A stretch of 64,000 nt of DNA from Hallella multisaccharivorax DSM 17128 (GCF_000218235.1 NZ_GL945017.1:1755725-1819724), one strand, 5' to 3'. Counted from the stretch's first letter, positions 53,668 through 63,463 are shown. Notes: generated from the letters alone by a model not told the origin. Translations and numbers: made by a program.

Positions 53668-55722
53668 TTATTTTATAATTCCTGTATCTAAGTTTGCATT
53701 TGATGCTTTGACTTTCTGTTGAATATGTTTCTTCCCAGAACTTAAGTTCCATGACAATGCTAAATATAGCATATTACCAAAAGCATAATTTCGTATTTCT
53801 TTGCAGGAAAATGCTATATTTGAGAGATAATCCTCTCGACTTCCTGTTCCCGAATTACGGAAAAGATTTTTCATACCACATTTCACAGACAGATTTCTAT
53901 ATTTGTAGCCCACACATAACGAATTGTTGGCAAAATTATGTAACAGAGTTTCACCTGTCAAATCCTCCGAAGATGAACTATAATCAAAATCTATATTAAA
54001 ATTACCCCAATAAATACTACAACCAGCCTTGACGCTACAATAAGAATTTGTATGTTTTATTCCCCTAGTCATAATATCTCTTACCATATATGGCATAACA
54101 TAGATAAAAAACTTTTTGTCAAAAAGATACTGTTCCGCATAAAAGCTAAAATTAAAATGATGTTTATTTGCACCATTCCAAAAAGAATAAGTGTATATAC
54201 CATTACTTAATGAAACAGGAGCATCACATATCATTTTGTGGGAGTAATCATAATTAAAAGATAAGGAGAAATAAGTTTTTCCCAAATCATAATTGAGCTT
54301 AACTTCATTTCTATCTGTAGTGAAAGGTTTCAAATTGGAATTTCCAGCAACCTGTTCATACTTGTTGTCTAATCTTGTAAATTCTGTTAATTGGGCAAGC
54401 TTTGGTACTGAAGTACTACGCTCATAACTATAGGCAAGAATCATCTTATCACTAAGACTATAGTTAAAAATTATGTTGGGACGGAACGACCAAAACGTAT
54501 ATTTATCATTTTCTCCGTTAAAATGTTCACGACTGACACCTGCACTTAAAATTAAACTCATTTCTTGTAGTTTACGATTGTATGCAGCAAATAAATATTG
54601 AGAGTCGTTATGCATGGTTGCAAAATATTCTCTTTCAGTTTTGTACTGATTATTTGTAAATTCACCTGTTTGTTGGTAACCGATACTTAGTTCACTTGCA
54701 TTTGTAAAACTATGGCTAAAATTGATTTCTCCTAAAGAACTGTACTTTTCTCCCTTTACATTATATGAATTTTTCAACATTGACGCATTTACACTTCTAT
54801 CATAAATACTACTTGCATAAGCCGCTGCCAAATAAACGGAGATTGTATTGTTTCCAATAGCATCGCCATAATATAATTTGAGCATCGGGCGTTTCTCGTT
54901 ATTTTTATTGAATGTCATCATTTCATATTGATTGCTGTTATCTATTATATGTTCTATAAGGTATCTGTCTGGGAAACCGTTCCAGCAGGTTGACAACTTC
55001 GCATCAAACACACGCTTTTTATTATTTGTAATATTATATGATAGAGTTACATCATGACTTGTATAATGGCTGTCGCTGTATTTGCCATCTTTTTCTACAT
55101 CAACTGCGTCATTACCATCTCCGATAAAGTGTTGTCGGCTCATTGTCTTTACTTTTTCATTGCTGTTCTGTTTGAAATTGTAGCGTACTCCAAATTCAGA
55201 TTGTTTGCTTGTAAATTTTAACCAAACATTATCATCATTATAACTTGTCGTAAGAGCATTCATTGCATTTAAGCCGCAGGCAACTCCTACATTTTCCCTT
55301 CTTGTTTTGATATTAATTACAGCAGCCACACCTTTACCATATTTCAAACCTGGAGTAGAAATATAATCGACGCTCAATACCCTATCAACCGTTAAGGCTT
55401 GCAAATCTGACACAGTGGAAGGAACATTGTCTATACGAATTTGCACTTCTCCTTCCACAAGGCTTTTAACTGTCATCTCGACTTGGTCTACATGAATACG
55501 AGGTAATCTTATAATATGTAATAAATCGAGTCCATTTGCTGCATGTTTTTTTTGCAACATACTAGGCAAATATGAATCATAATTATTATGATGTACAATA
55601 CGTTTACTTTCTATAATAACTTCGGATAATTCACTTGATTTAGTTACAATAGAATCTTGTTGTGCATAAACGTTATGCACAAATACTAATACCAAGGAAA
55701 GTGTAAGGATTATTCTATTCAT
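53668..55722 (-). CDS. TonB-receptor-like outer membrane barrel, RiPP cluster
   Basis: 684 residues with signal peptide (MNRIILTLSLVLVFVHNVYA). A plug-like domain (LDLLHIIRLPRIHVDQVEMT, then RIDNVPSTVSDLQALTVDRV) precedes a long barrel of the OMP_b-brl_3 type; no carboxypeptidase-like domain. Overlaps the radical SAM gene by 8 bp (its ATG at 55722), so coupled to it. Possibly secretes or imports the modified peptide, or acts as immunity. A+T rich. Confidence 0.8.
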   Translation of the reverse strand: MNRIILTLSLVLVFVHNVYAQQDSIVTKSSELSEVIIESKRIVHHNNYDSYLPSMLQKKHAANGLDLLHIIRLPRIHVDQVEMTVKSLVEGEVQIRIDNVPSTVSDLQALTVDRVLSVDYISTPGLKYGKGVAAVINIKTRRENVGVACGLNAMNALTTSYNDDNVWLKFTSKQSEFGVRYNFKQNSNEKVKTMSRQHFIGDGNDAVDVEKDGKYSDSHYTSHDVTLSYNITNNKKRVFDAKLSTCWNGFPDRYLIEHIIDNSNQYEMMTFNKNNEKRPMLKLYYGDAIGNNTISVYLAAAYASSIYDRSVNASMLKNSYNVKGEKYSSLGEINFSHSFTNASELSIGYQQTGEFTNNQYKTEREYFATMHNDSQYLFAAYNRKLQEMSLILSAGVSREHFNGENDKYTFWSFRPNIIFNYSLSDKMILAYSYERSTSVPKLAQLTEFTRLDNKYEQVAGNSNLKPFTTDRNEVKLNYDLGKTYFSLSFNYDYSHKMICDAPVSLSNGIYTYSFWNGANKHHFNFSFYAEQYLFDKKFFIYVMPYMVRDIMTRGIKHTNSYCSVKAGCSIYWGNFNIDFDYSSSSEDLTGETLLHNFANNSLCVGYKYRNLSVKCGMKNLFRNSGTGSREDYLSNIAFSCKEIRNYAFGNMLYLALSWNLSSGKKHIQQKVKASNANLDTGIIK

Positions 55723-56860
55723 GTATCATTTCTTTTATACGAACAACATTATTAGTGTTAAAAACTTTTGGCAAATCCTCAAATAATCTATCTTGCACAT
55801 GTGCAACAAAATGAAGTATATGCTTACAATAAGCTGACGGATTATCAAAACCATTGGCTTTAGAATAGCGATGAGCGATATTGCCTCCTCCACATATATC
55901 TTTTATGCAGCAATTCTTACACTTTTCACATAGCATTTTATCTGAATGAGAGTAATAATATTTTTGCATTACAGAGTTTTGAGCAATGTCATCAAATGTA
56001 CTATCTGTAATGTTCTTTCCTGTATGAGTGAAGCCATCACCGCAAATCTTGAGATTATCAACCAATTCTATATTGCCATTGGGTTTCAAACTTATAGTTT
56101 TGTTTGGTTTTCTCCCTAACATCTCATATCCTCGTTCTATACCCAAAAGTAAACTAACAACAGTGTCAAAATATCTAATCATCGGCTTTTGGGTATCATT
56201 GTCTTCATACCACAAATCAAACATTTTTGAAAGCCATGCACCTGTATGTGAATCACTACCAGTATCAACTGTTACATCTGGATATAAAAAATCAACATTA
56301 TCAACTCCTATTTCCTTAAAATTAGAGTAAATTGCAAGTGGAGAAACGCTAGTATTGATAACGCATAACACATTAACAGGAAGAGCGTTGGACTTTAGTA
56401 GTTCAACACCTTTGATAATATTATCATAAGCATATTGTCTTGTGGAGCGATAAACTCTATGTTTGGAAGATTCTCGAGTTCCATCAAGGGAAATCCCTAT
56501 AGCAATATCCAATTCATCAAATAGGTCAATCCATTCTTGAGTAAGCAAGGTGGCATTAGTTTGTATGCCATAGAGTATTTCGGTGGAGGTTATTCTCTCT
56601 TTTGCTTGGGCAATGAAATCTCTATAAAATTGTTTGGGAGCCATCAAAGGTTCACCACCATGAAAGATTATCAAGAACATATCAACCTTATGTGCCTCAC
56701 AATGTTCCTTAATCCTTGATATAACAGTTGTAATCAGAGAAAAAGGCATAACATTTGGCTCGTATTTATAAGAATAGTCTCCCTGATTAAAAACATAACA
56801 ATAATCACAATTCAAATTGCAACAACTTGTCACTTTTAAAATGAGCTCGTTAAAAACCAT
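55715..56860 (-). CDS. Radical SAM/SPASM peptide maturase (FxsB/XyeB/GrrM-like)
   Basis: 381 residues. The cluster motif is C14-NLN-C18-DY-C21 (CNLNCDYCY), followed by FHGGEPLMAP and SLDGTRESSKHRVYR. The SPASM domain has CGDGF, CEKCKNCC, then ICGGGNIAHRYSKANGFDNP with CKHIL. CGGGxxxHRY...NGFDNPS is the mark of FxsB/XyeB/GrrM enzymes, which join an aromatic side chain to the residue two positions later (3-residue cyclophanes). The precursor gene lies upstream across a hairpin; the barrel gene overlaps its end. Substrate inferred. Confidence 0.85.
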   Translation of the reverse strand: MVFNELILKVTSCCNLNCDYCYVFNQGDYSYKYEPNVMPFSLITTVISRIKEHCEAHKVDMFLIIFHGGEPLMAPKQFYRDFIAQAKERITSTEILYGIQTNATLLTQEWIDLFDELDIAIGISLDGTRESSKHRVYRSTRQYAYDNIIKGVELLKSNALPVNVLCVINTSVSPLAIYSNFKEIGVDNVDFLYPDVTVDTGSDSHTGAWLSKMFDLWYEDNDTQKPMIRYFDTVVSLLLGIERGYEMLGRKPNKTISLKPNGNIELVDNLKICGDGFTHTGKNITDSTFDDIAQNSVMQKYYYSHSDKMLCEKCKNCCIKDICGGGNIAHRYSKANGFDNPSAYCKHILHFVAHVQDRLFEDLPKVFNTNNVVRIKEMIHE

Positions 56861-56946
56861 AATAATTTATCTTCAAATTTTAAGCAAATTGTTTTTATGA
56901 CAACTATATCACAAAAACAACCAAATTAAAACATTGTCATTTTTGG

Positions 56947-56998
56947 ATTAAACAAGTTACACCAAGTTAGGCATCTAACTTGGTGTAACTTGTTTAAT
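56947..56998 (-). terminator. Perfect 24-bp hairpin between precursor and maturase genes
   Basis: ATTAAACAAGTTACACCAAG plus TTAG (56947-56970) pairs without mismatch with 56975-56998; loop GCAT (56971-56974). Starts 15 bp after the precursor stop. Likely attenuates transcription into the radical SAM gene or stabilises the precursor mRNA. Confidence 0.85.
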
Positions 56999-57012
56999 TA
57001 ACATTAGCGGAA

Positions 57013-57204
57013 TTATCTTCTGACTGGACGAGTTGACTCGCAATAATTAGTATTTCCCCAATCTGGTTCTAATTTTTTGTCATCTTTCAGTGACTCTTCC
57101 TGCACTCCTCCTCTTACTTGTGACATTCCTTTTTGTGAAAGAAATTCGTTCAATAACGCAACGTTCTCATCAAGTGTTTTGTTGCTTAACATTACTTTTT
57201 TCAT
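57013..57204 (-). CDS. RiPP precursor peptide with double-glycine leader
   Basis: 63 residues. Leader: MKKVMLSNKTLDENVALLNE FLSQKGMSQVRGG, ending in Gly32-Gly33, the C39-peptidase cleavage pattern. The 30-residue core ends in DWGNTNYCESTRPVRR. It contains W49-G50-N51 (an aromatic-X-Asn triad suited to a 3-residue cyclophane) and Y54-C55-E56. It sits between the C39 exporter/MFP genes and the radical SAM gene. Exact modification sites are inferred. Confidence 0.78.
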   Translation of the reverse strand: MKKVMLSNKTLDENVALLNEFLSQKGMSQVRGGVQEESLKDDKKLEPDWGNTNYCESTRPVRR

Positions 57205-57416
57205 AATAAATCTTTATGTATAAAGTTACCCAACTAAAGCGTTATGGGTTTTGCTTTACAAAAGTAAGTATATTTTTCAAAAGAAACGATTTTTGGATAA
57301 AACATTTAAAGTTTTTCGTAAAAGTTTAACATATACAAAACCTATATACACCTCAATTCTGTATAAATACCAAATGCCAGCTTAATAGTCACATACAAGT
57401 CACCATCAGACATAGC
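57205..57416. promoter_or_regulatory. Upstream region of the precursor gene
   Basis: Contains the half palindrome shared with the integrase (57221-57243) and a minus-strand -7 box TACTTTTG (57259-57266), about 55 bp before the ATG. The remaining A+T-rich DNA to 57416 has no gene. Confidence 0.55.
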
Positions 57417-57893
57417 CTATCCGAATACCTGCTGCCATAACGTTTTGTCGCTGACGATGATTCTGACATCGGTTTTCATGTACTTTTGCAACACAAAGGT
57501 ATTTGGTCCTTGTGTACACATTGTGGCTATAGCCATAAAATAGTTGCCATCTTCTCTATGTATGAGTTTAGTATTATGGCTTATGATGTCGCAGTTATAA
57601 GATGCATTGTCGTTGCCCTCGAAAGAAACATGAGCAGTTCTTGGCTCGTTGAAAAGATACAAATACTTGTATGGCACAAACACTTGCACTGTTCTTTGAT
57701 TGATGACCTCACCAGTAGCCTCTATGGATATAGGATAAGGTATCTTGTAGAAAGCAACTGCGAGAGCGAGGACTATTATCGTAATGATAACAGTCCCTAA
57801 GCTGACGAGACGAGGAGGAACTTTGCTTATCACGTTTCTCACCTTCTCGCTTCTCAACTCGATGTTATCAGATTCTTTTTCTTTCTGTTCCAT
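57417..57893 (-). CDS. Short HlyD-like membrane fusion protein
   Basis: 158 residues, with one membrane helix (LVSLGTVIITIIVLALAVAF) after a charged N-terminus (IELRSEKVRNVISKVPPRLV). The beta part (ISIEATGEVINQRTVQVFVP) fits the lipoyl/barrel zone of HlyD-type adaptors, but the usual coiled-coil hairpin and C-terminal domain are missing: it is under half the usual length of these proteins (about 380-430). Follows the ABC exporter gene by 12 bp. Either a minimal adaptor or a truncated gene. Confidence 0.7.
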   Translation of the reverse strand: MEQKEKESDNIELRSEKVRNVISKVPPRLVSLGTVIITIIVLALAVAFYKIPYPISIEATGEVINQRTVQVFVPYKYLYLFNEPRTAHVSFEGNDNASYNCDIISHNTKLIHREDGNYFMAIATMCTQGPNTFVLQKYMKTDVRIIVSDKTLWQQVFG

Positions 57894-57905
57894 ATCAAAA
57901 GTTTT

Positions 57906-60113
57906 TTAGTTTCCCAATTCCAACTGATTCTTCACAAGGTTATAGTATGCTCCTCGCTTGGCGGTCAAAGACTCATGGTTGCCAACCTCAACCACCTTGC
58001 CATGGTCGATGACCACGATTTGGTCGGCATTCTTCACCGTGCTTAGGCGATGAGCCACAATCACGACCGTCTTTCCCTTGTAGAACTTATCCAAGTTCTC
58101 CACAATGCTTCTCTCATTGTTGGCATCGAGCGAGTTGGTGGCCTCGTCAAGGAAGATATAGTCGGGATTCTTGTACACCGCTCGGGCGATGAGGATGCGC
58201 TGACGCTGTCCCTGGCTCAGTCCCACGCCGTCACGGCCTATCTTTGTATTGTACTTTAACGGCAATGACATGATATAGTCATGTATGCAAGCAATCTGAG
58301 CAGCCTTCAGTAGTCGTTCCTTGTCGATGTCGCCGTCGTCAACAGCAATGTTGCGGGCGATACTCTCCGAGAAGATGACACCGTCCTGCATGACCACACC
58401 GCACTGACGGCGCCACCATTTCTTGTTGAGCGTGTTAACGTCCGTGCCTCCAATATTGATTTGACCCTCCAAGACGGGATAATAGCCGAGCATGAGCTTG
58501 ACGAGCGTGGTCTTGCCGCTGCCCGAGGCACCAACGATGGCCGTCACTTTCCCCTTGGGGATGCGTATCGTCACGTCGTCCAAGGTCTTGCGCAAAGCAT
58601 GAAGGTCGTACTTGAACATAATGTCCTCGATGTCGATGCCCTTGTTGTTGTCGGTCAGCGAGGTTCTGAGGCCATTCTTCCCGTTCTCGTCCTCGGCGCG
58701 GTGGATCTCATTGATGCGCTCCAGGCTGATTCTCACGTCCTGCAGTGAATAGAAGAAATTCATGAGCTGTTCCACGGGTGAGTTGAGCTGTCCGATGATA
58801 TACTGCACGGCGAGCATCATGCCGAGCGTCATCTGTCCGTGGATGACGGCAGCGGCTGCCACGACGGTGATGACGATGTTCTTCACCTCGTTGATGAGGA
58901 TACTGCCGGCCTCCTGCGTCTGCTGCAACTTCAGCGACTTCATCTGTACGTTGAAGAGGTCCACCTGCGTATCCTCCCATTCCCACCTACGTCGCTGCTC
59001 ACAGTCCTGGAGCTTGATCTCCTGCATGGACGTGATGAACTCGTAGGTTTTGTTGTTGTTGATGGCCTGCTGTTCGAAGAGCTCATAGTCAAGCACCTTG
59101 CGGCGGCGCAGGAAAAGTGTCATCCAAAGGCCGTAGAGCAGACTGCCCGCAAGGAAGATGGCAAAGATGAGCTTGTTGTAGAACAGCAGCACCACCGTGA
59201 ATACTACGAAGGTGAGCATGGCGAAGGTCACGCTCAATGCCTGGCTGGTGAGGAAGTTGTTCACACGGCTATGGTCGTTCATCCGCTGCATGAGGTCGCC
59301 CATGAGTTTTGTGTCAAAGAAAGACATCGGCAACTTCAAGAGTTTGATGAAGAAGTCGCTCACCAACGAGATGTTGACCCTCATGGAGATATGCAACAAC
59401 AGCCACCGGCGGATGAAGTCGATGGCCGTACGGCTGAAGGTGAGCATCAGCTGAGCGAGCAGTATCAGCCAGATAAAGCCAAGGTTCTGGTTCTTGATGC
59501 CCACGTCGACGATGGACTGCGTGAGGAACGGCAGGACGAGCTGCAACAAACTGCCCATGATAAGCCCAAGCACTATTTGTCCGAAATAGCGTTTGTACTT
59601 CCTCACATAGCCGAAAAGAAAACGGAATGACCGTGGATTCTTATTCATTTCACTCTCACCGTCCTCCTTGTGGGAATAGAAACTGGGCGTGGGCTCCAGG
59701 AACATCGCTATGCCCTTCTCTTCTCCATTAGAACGTGTGCTGATCCAATGACTCTTGAACTCTTCAAGATTATATTTTACAAGACCTTTGCCAGGGTCAG
59801 CGACATAGAACTTCCTGCCCTTTTTGACTTTGTATAGGACGACGAAGTGATTTTGGTTCCAGTGAAGAATGCAAGGGGATAACACTTTTAATAATATATT
59901 TGTTTCAATCCTCGCACATAATGTATGAAAACCAAGTATTTTGGCCGTCTCGTCTATGCTAAAAAGAGATACACCTTCCGTGGTCACCGAACATAGTTTT
60001 GACAAGTGTTTAGATGTATAGTTCTTGCCATAGAAGTCGCATACCATTTGTAAACATGCAATACCACATAACATTGCATCGTGCTGCAAAGAGATAGGAA
60101 ACTTTCTATTCAT
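57906..60113 (-). CDS. C39-peptidase-containing ABC transporter (peptide exporter)
   Basis: 735 residues, bacteriocin-type exporter that cuts double-glycine leaders and exports the core. The N-terminal C39 domain has Cys16 in DAMLCGIACLQMV, the His in NHFVVLYKVKKG and Asp in FYVADPGKGL. About six membrane helices follow. The ATPase has Walker A (GASGSGKTTLVKLMLGYYP), signature (LSQGQRQRILIARAVYKNPD), Walker B (YIFLDEATNSLDANN) and H-loop (IVAHRLSTVKN). Clearly G+C richer than the neighbouring radical SAM and barrel genes. Intact and probably functional. Confidence 0.93.
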   Translation of the reverse strand: MNRKFPISLQHDAMLCGIACLQMVCDFYGKNYTSKHLSKLCSVTTEGVSLFSIDETAKILGFHTLCARIETNILLKVLSPCILHWNQNHFVVLYKVKKGRKFYVADPGKGLVKYNLEEFKSHWISTRSNGEEKGIAMFLEPTPSFYSHKEDGESEMNKNPRSFRFLFGYVRKYKRYFGQIVLGLIMGSLLQLVLPFLTQSIVDVGIKNQNLGFIWLILLAQLMLTFSRTAIDFIRRWLLLHISMRVNISLVSDFFIKLLKLPMSFFDTKLMGDLMQRMNDHSRVNNFLTSQALSVTFAMLTFVVFTVVLLFYNKLIFAIFLAGSLLYGLWMTLFLRRRKVLDYELFEQQAINNNKTYEFITSMQEIKLQDCEQRRRWEWEDTQVDLFNVQMKSLKLQQTQEAGSILINEVKNIVITVVAAAAVIHGQMTLGMMLAVQYIIGQLNSPVEQLMNFFYSLQDVRISLERINEIHRAEDENGKNGLRTSLTDNNKGIDIEDIMFKYDLHALRKTLDDVTIRIPKGKVTAIVGASGSGKTTLVKLMLGYYPVLEGQINIGGTDVNTLNKKWWRRQCGVVMQDGVIFSESIARNIAVDDGDIDKERLLKAAQIACIHDYIMSLPLKYNTKIGRDGVGLSQGQRQRILIARAVYKNPDYIFLDEATNSLDANNERSIVENLDKFYKGKTVVIVAHRLSTVKNADQIVVIDHGKVVEVGNHESLTAKRGAYYNLVKNQLELGN

Positions 60114-60158
60114 TCAGTATTTAACCGCTATAAATCGATTTTCTTGTAGTTGTTATTT

Positions 60159-62483
60159 TTATAATCGTTTTATCTCCTTGTCCAATGTGTTCTTGCCACG
60201 ATACTTGGTATTCTTGGAATTAAGCCTGTAGGTTACATTGAAGGAATATTTCCAAAGATGGTAGTCCTCCGTTTGTTTGAAGTTCAAGGATCCGATTTTG
60301 TCCTTCTCCCTGAATTTCATACCTCTGAACAAGTCGCTTCCTTGCAGGCTGATGGTCAACTTGCCTTTGAAGAAAGCCTTTTGCAGAGTAATGTTGGTGG
60401 TGTGGAACGGAAGAAGTTCCACCGACCCTTGGTTGCCACCACTGTTAAAGTAGATATAGGAAGAGATCATATAATCGTGAGGAAGGCTCAGGATTTGGCT
60501 CAGAACACAGTAGAACGAGGCTCTGTTATGTCGCATCTGTCGGCCCAGATATTCACTTTTGAAGAAAGGCTGGTCAAGGCCTACCGTCAGCGAGGGCGAC
60601 CAAATGCCAAAGTTCTTCTGCACGTTGATGAAGAAATTGAGGTTTTGGATATGATCAAAGTTCTTGTAGGTGGTGACAATGATGTTGTCGTTGCCACTAT
60701 TCTCAAAGTATGATTGTATATAATCTTTTTTGAAAGAATAGCCGGCAGACAAAGTTATCCATTTGTAGGTGGAATACAGTTGTGCCTGATAGATACGTGT
60801 CGGCTCCAGTTGTGGGTTGCCCCGTTGGTACATGTATTCATTCATGTAGTAATTTGAATTGCTCATTTGCCGGAAGGACGGTCTCACTACTTGGGAGGTG
60901 AACGATAAGGTATGGCTCCAGCCTCCCTTGCCGTAAGAAATGCTCAGCGAAGGAAACAAGTTGTTGAAGGTGTTCTTACTCCCAATCTGGCTTATCAAAT
61001 TATTGTACTTGTAGATGTAATCCTCATATCTTACGCCTGCCTTCGTAGAGACAGAACCGAATCTTTTACTGAGTTCCACATAGGCTCCGTATAGGTATTC
61101 GTGAGTCTTATACGAAGAGTTGCTCATGCTGTTGGACGAGATGTTGATAGTTCCCCTCGCTTTGGTATACGAGAAGTCCACGCCCAAGGACAGATTCGTG
61201 GTGTTTCCCAACTTCTGGTTATAGTCTATTTTCAGCGACATTATGTTTTGCTTGGCATCACCGTCGCTGACCGTATTCAGAGTTGACAGATCATTTGTCG
61301 ACTCATTGGTGTTTTGATGATAATCGTTGTTATTGTGAACGAAATCTGCGTATGCGCCAAAGGTACAGCTTTGCTTGCTAAGCAAGTAGAACGTGTTCAA
61401 GTGATGGTACGTGACGCTATTCTTATATCTGTTTGCCACCAGAGTATTCTGCACAGCCGTTCCATTCAACGAATAGCCAAGGCCTGCATTGCGGTCTTCT
61501 GTGTCCTTATATGTATTTCCATCCCATGATAAACCAATAGAATTGCAAGTGTCTATGGAGCAGTCGATGCTAAGAGCGAAGTTGAGCTTTGGAGTAGATT
61601 CTTTGCTCCGTTGCGGGCTTTCATAGCGATGGATGTTGTTCCCCACATGCAACTCCTTTACTGAAGGCTGTGTAGATGAGCTACGAGCGTGCTCATAGTC
61701 ATAGCTTCCTGTGATGTTGATGTTTTTGAACTGATAACCTAATCGGGCGCTCTGCCCAAAGGACGTTCTCTCGTTCTGACTGACCAAGCCCCTCGCCAGC
61801 AAAGAGAAGCCCTCTTCTTTGTTGACCGTCGTTATTTTAATGACAGCCCTGCCATTGGCCCGGTATTTCGGTCCGGGTGAGGTGAGCAGTTCCACCTGCT
61901 GGATGTCCGACGGAACAAGTCTGTCCAGCTCATCTGTCGACTTGACTTCCCGGTTATTGATGTATATAATGGGGGAGCCTTTCCCAAAGGTCTCGATATC
62001 GCCCGTACGGCCTTTTACGACTCCTGGAATCTGTAAGAGGAGATCAGAAATCGAGTTGATCTTGGACAGTATGGTGCCATGAACTTGTGTGGTCAACACA
62101 CCTTCTTTTTGGCGGAACAGAGGACGGTTGCCTTTTACCGTCACTTCAGACAACTGAATCTCGCCTTTTTGTAGCCAGACCCTTAGCATGGAATCGGCTG
62201 GCAGTCGGTCTAAATCCACATAGTTATCTCTATATCCAATGTATGTAACCTTCAATATAGAGTGATCCTTGGGCCTCTGAACGTGGAATTTACCTTTGCC
62301 ATCAGTGGTCGTTCCTGATATGAAACTTGAGTCCGCCGACAAGACGACAACATTAGCAAACTCTATGCTGCTTCCGTGTTCATCTGTTACAGTTCCTTTC
62401 AATTCTTGGGCATACGCAACTTGAACCATGAAAATGAGCATGAAAACAAACACTTTACGAGTATAGTGTATTGTCTTTTTCAT
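60159..62483 (-). CDS. TonB-dependent receptor-like barrel with carboxypeptidase-like domain
   Basis: 774 residues from ATG 62483 (the earlier start would be TTG). Signal peptide (KVFVFMLIFMVQVAYAQEL), a carboxypeptidase-regulatory-like domain (GTVTDEHGSSIEFANVVVLS), a plug (GTILSKINSISDLLLQIPGV) and a long OMP_b-brl_3 barrel ending ENLSF-type strands. ATGA overlap with the radical SAM remnant upstream (stop 62480-62482) means translational coupling was once present. Role: possible peptide uptake/secretion or receptor. Confidence 0.85.
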   Translation of the reverse strand: MKKTIHYTRKVFVFMLIFMVQVAYAQELKGTVTDEHGSSIEFANVVVLSADSSFISGTTTDGKGKFHVQRPKDHSILKVTYIGYRDNYVDLDRLPADSMLRVWLQKGEIQLSEVTVKGNRPLFRQKEGVLTTQVHGTILSKINSISDLLLQIPGVVKGRTGDIETFGKGSPIIYINNREVKSTDELDRLVPSDIQQVELLTSPGPKYRANGRAVIKITTVNKEEGFSLLARGLVSQNERTSFGQSARLGYQFKNINITGSYDYEHARSSSTQPSVKELHVGNNIHRYESPQRSKESTPKLNFALSIDCSIDTCNSIGLSWDGNTYKDTEDRNAGLGYSLNGTAVQNTLVANRYKNSVTYHHLNTFYLLSKQSCTFGAYADFVHNNNDYHQNTNESTNDLSTLNTVSDGDAKQNIMSLKIDYNQKLGNTTNLSLGVDFSYTKARGTINISSNSMSNSSYKTHEYLYGAYVELSKRFGSVSTKAGVRYEDYIYKYNNLISQIGSKNTFNNLFPSLSISYGKGGWSHTLSFTSQVVRPSFRQMSNSNYYMNEYMYQRGNPQLEPTRIYQAQLYSTYKWITLSAGYSFKKDYIQSYFENSGNDNIIVTTYKNFDHIQNLNFFINVQKNFGIWSPSLTVGLDQPFFKSEYLGRQMRHNRASFYCVLSQILSLPHDYMISSYIYFNSGGNQGSVELLPFHTTNITLQKAFFKGKLTISLQGSDLFRGMKFREKDKIGSLNFKQTEDYHLWKYSFNVTYRLNSKNTKYRGKNTLDKEIKRL

Positions 62484-63463
62484 AAGCAATCCATTTTTAA
62501 TTTCATTTCCAGCAAATCATAAAAGTCTTCCTTGTCTAAAGGACACGAATCATACTCTTCTCCTCCATGGTATTGGTTGTACCTTCTAACCACACATCCA
62601 CCATCACATAAGGGAAGGAAAGCACAGTCGTGACATTTTTTGTCTGAAAACATATCTGATCCTACAATGTAGGATGGAAGAATGGTGTTCCTTAATTTAT
62701 TATCAAAGATACTACTTATTACCTTCTGAGGCTTACCCACATCAACCCAACATTTATAGATTTCTCCCTCTGGCCCGATTATAAAAGAATTAATACATGT
62801 AGCAGTACATCCTCCTATTTGTGGAGAAATAGTTGTATGAATATCTCTTATACTATATTTTTCATACAGTTCTCTCATTAGGCTAACTTTTGCTTTGTTT
62901 GGCAGGCAGGCAACATTACATGAATTATTTATGTCATTAACAAGAGCGAGGTCAAACGAATAATTGTTATTTCCCCATCGCTTCTTCAATTCATTGTAAA
63001 GTACAGGAAACTGATATCTATTTTCTTCCCGCAAATTTACCCGAACTGTAACATGGCATGACGGAATATACGTAAAAACATTTTCAATGTTTCCAATAAT
63101 TCTGTCAAATGTAGGAATCCCCTCTTTATGAACTCGACTCTTATTATGAAAGTCCCGATTTCCGTCTATAGTTATTTGAATATTATCGATTTTATAGTCC
63201 TTAAGTATATTACACTTTCTTTCATCTAAAAGAAACCCATTCGTTACCATTGAATGTGTAATAATCTTTAATTTGGATATATTATAAAGCCTATTCAACA
63301 AAAAATGCATTTTTTCAAATGCCAAAAGAGGTTCACCTCCATGCCAGCATAAATTAACGGTTTTACACCCAGAATTTTCTACAAACTTAATAATTTGTTC
63401 CATTGTAGACGTATTCATGGTTTTGTGGGATAATTTGGTCTCATAGCAATAGGGGCATTTGAA
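62480..63463 (-). pseudogene. Radical SAM/SPASM enzyme, 5' truncated by fusion to a barrel gene
   Basis: From the ATG at 63418 the frame gives 312 residues with CWHGGEPLLAFEKMHFLLNR, a radical SAM core and a full SPASM tail (KKCHDCAFLPLCDGGCVV). The in-frame sequence before that ATG reads NDFKCPYCYETKLSHKT, carrying only the second and third Cys of CxxxCxxC; Asn or Tyr replaces the first. There is no start codon for it: the frame runs back to a TAA (63512-63514) through barrel-type sequence. Likely nonfunctional as an iron-sulfur enzyme. Confidence 0.8.

Noticed and set aside
58839..59630. 263-codon plus-strand frame
   Set aside because: Antisense to the C39 ABC exporter in G+C-rich sequence; low-complexity acidic/His-rich translation.
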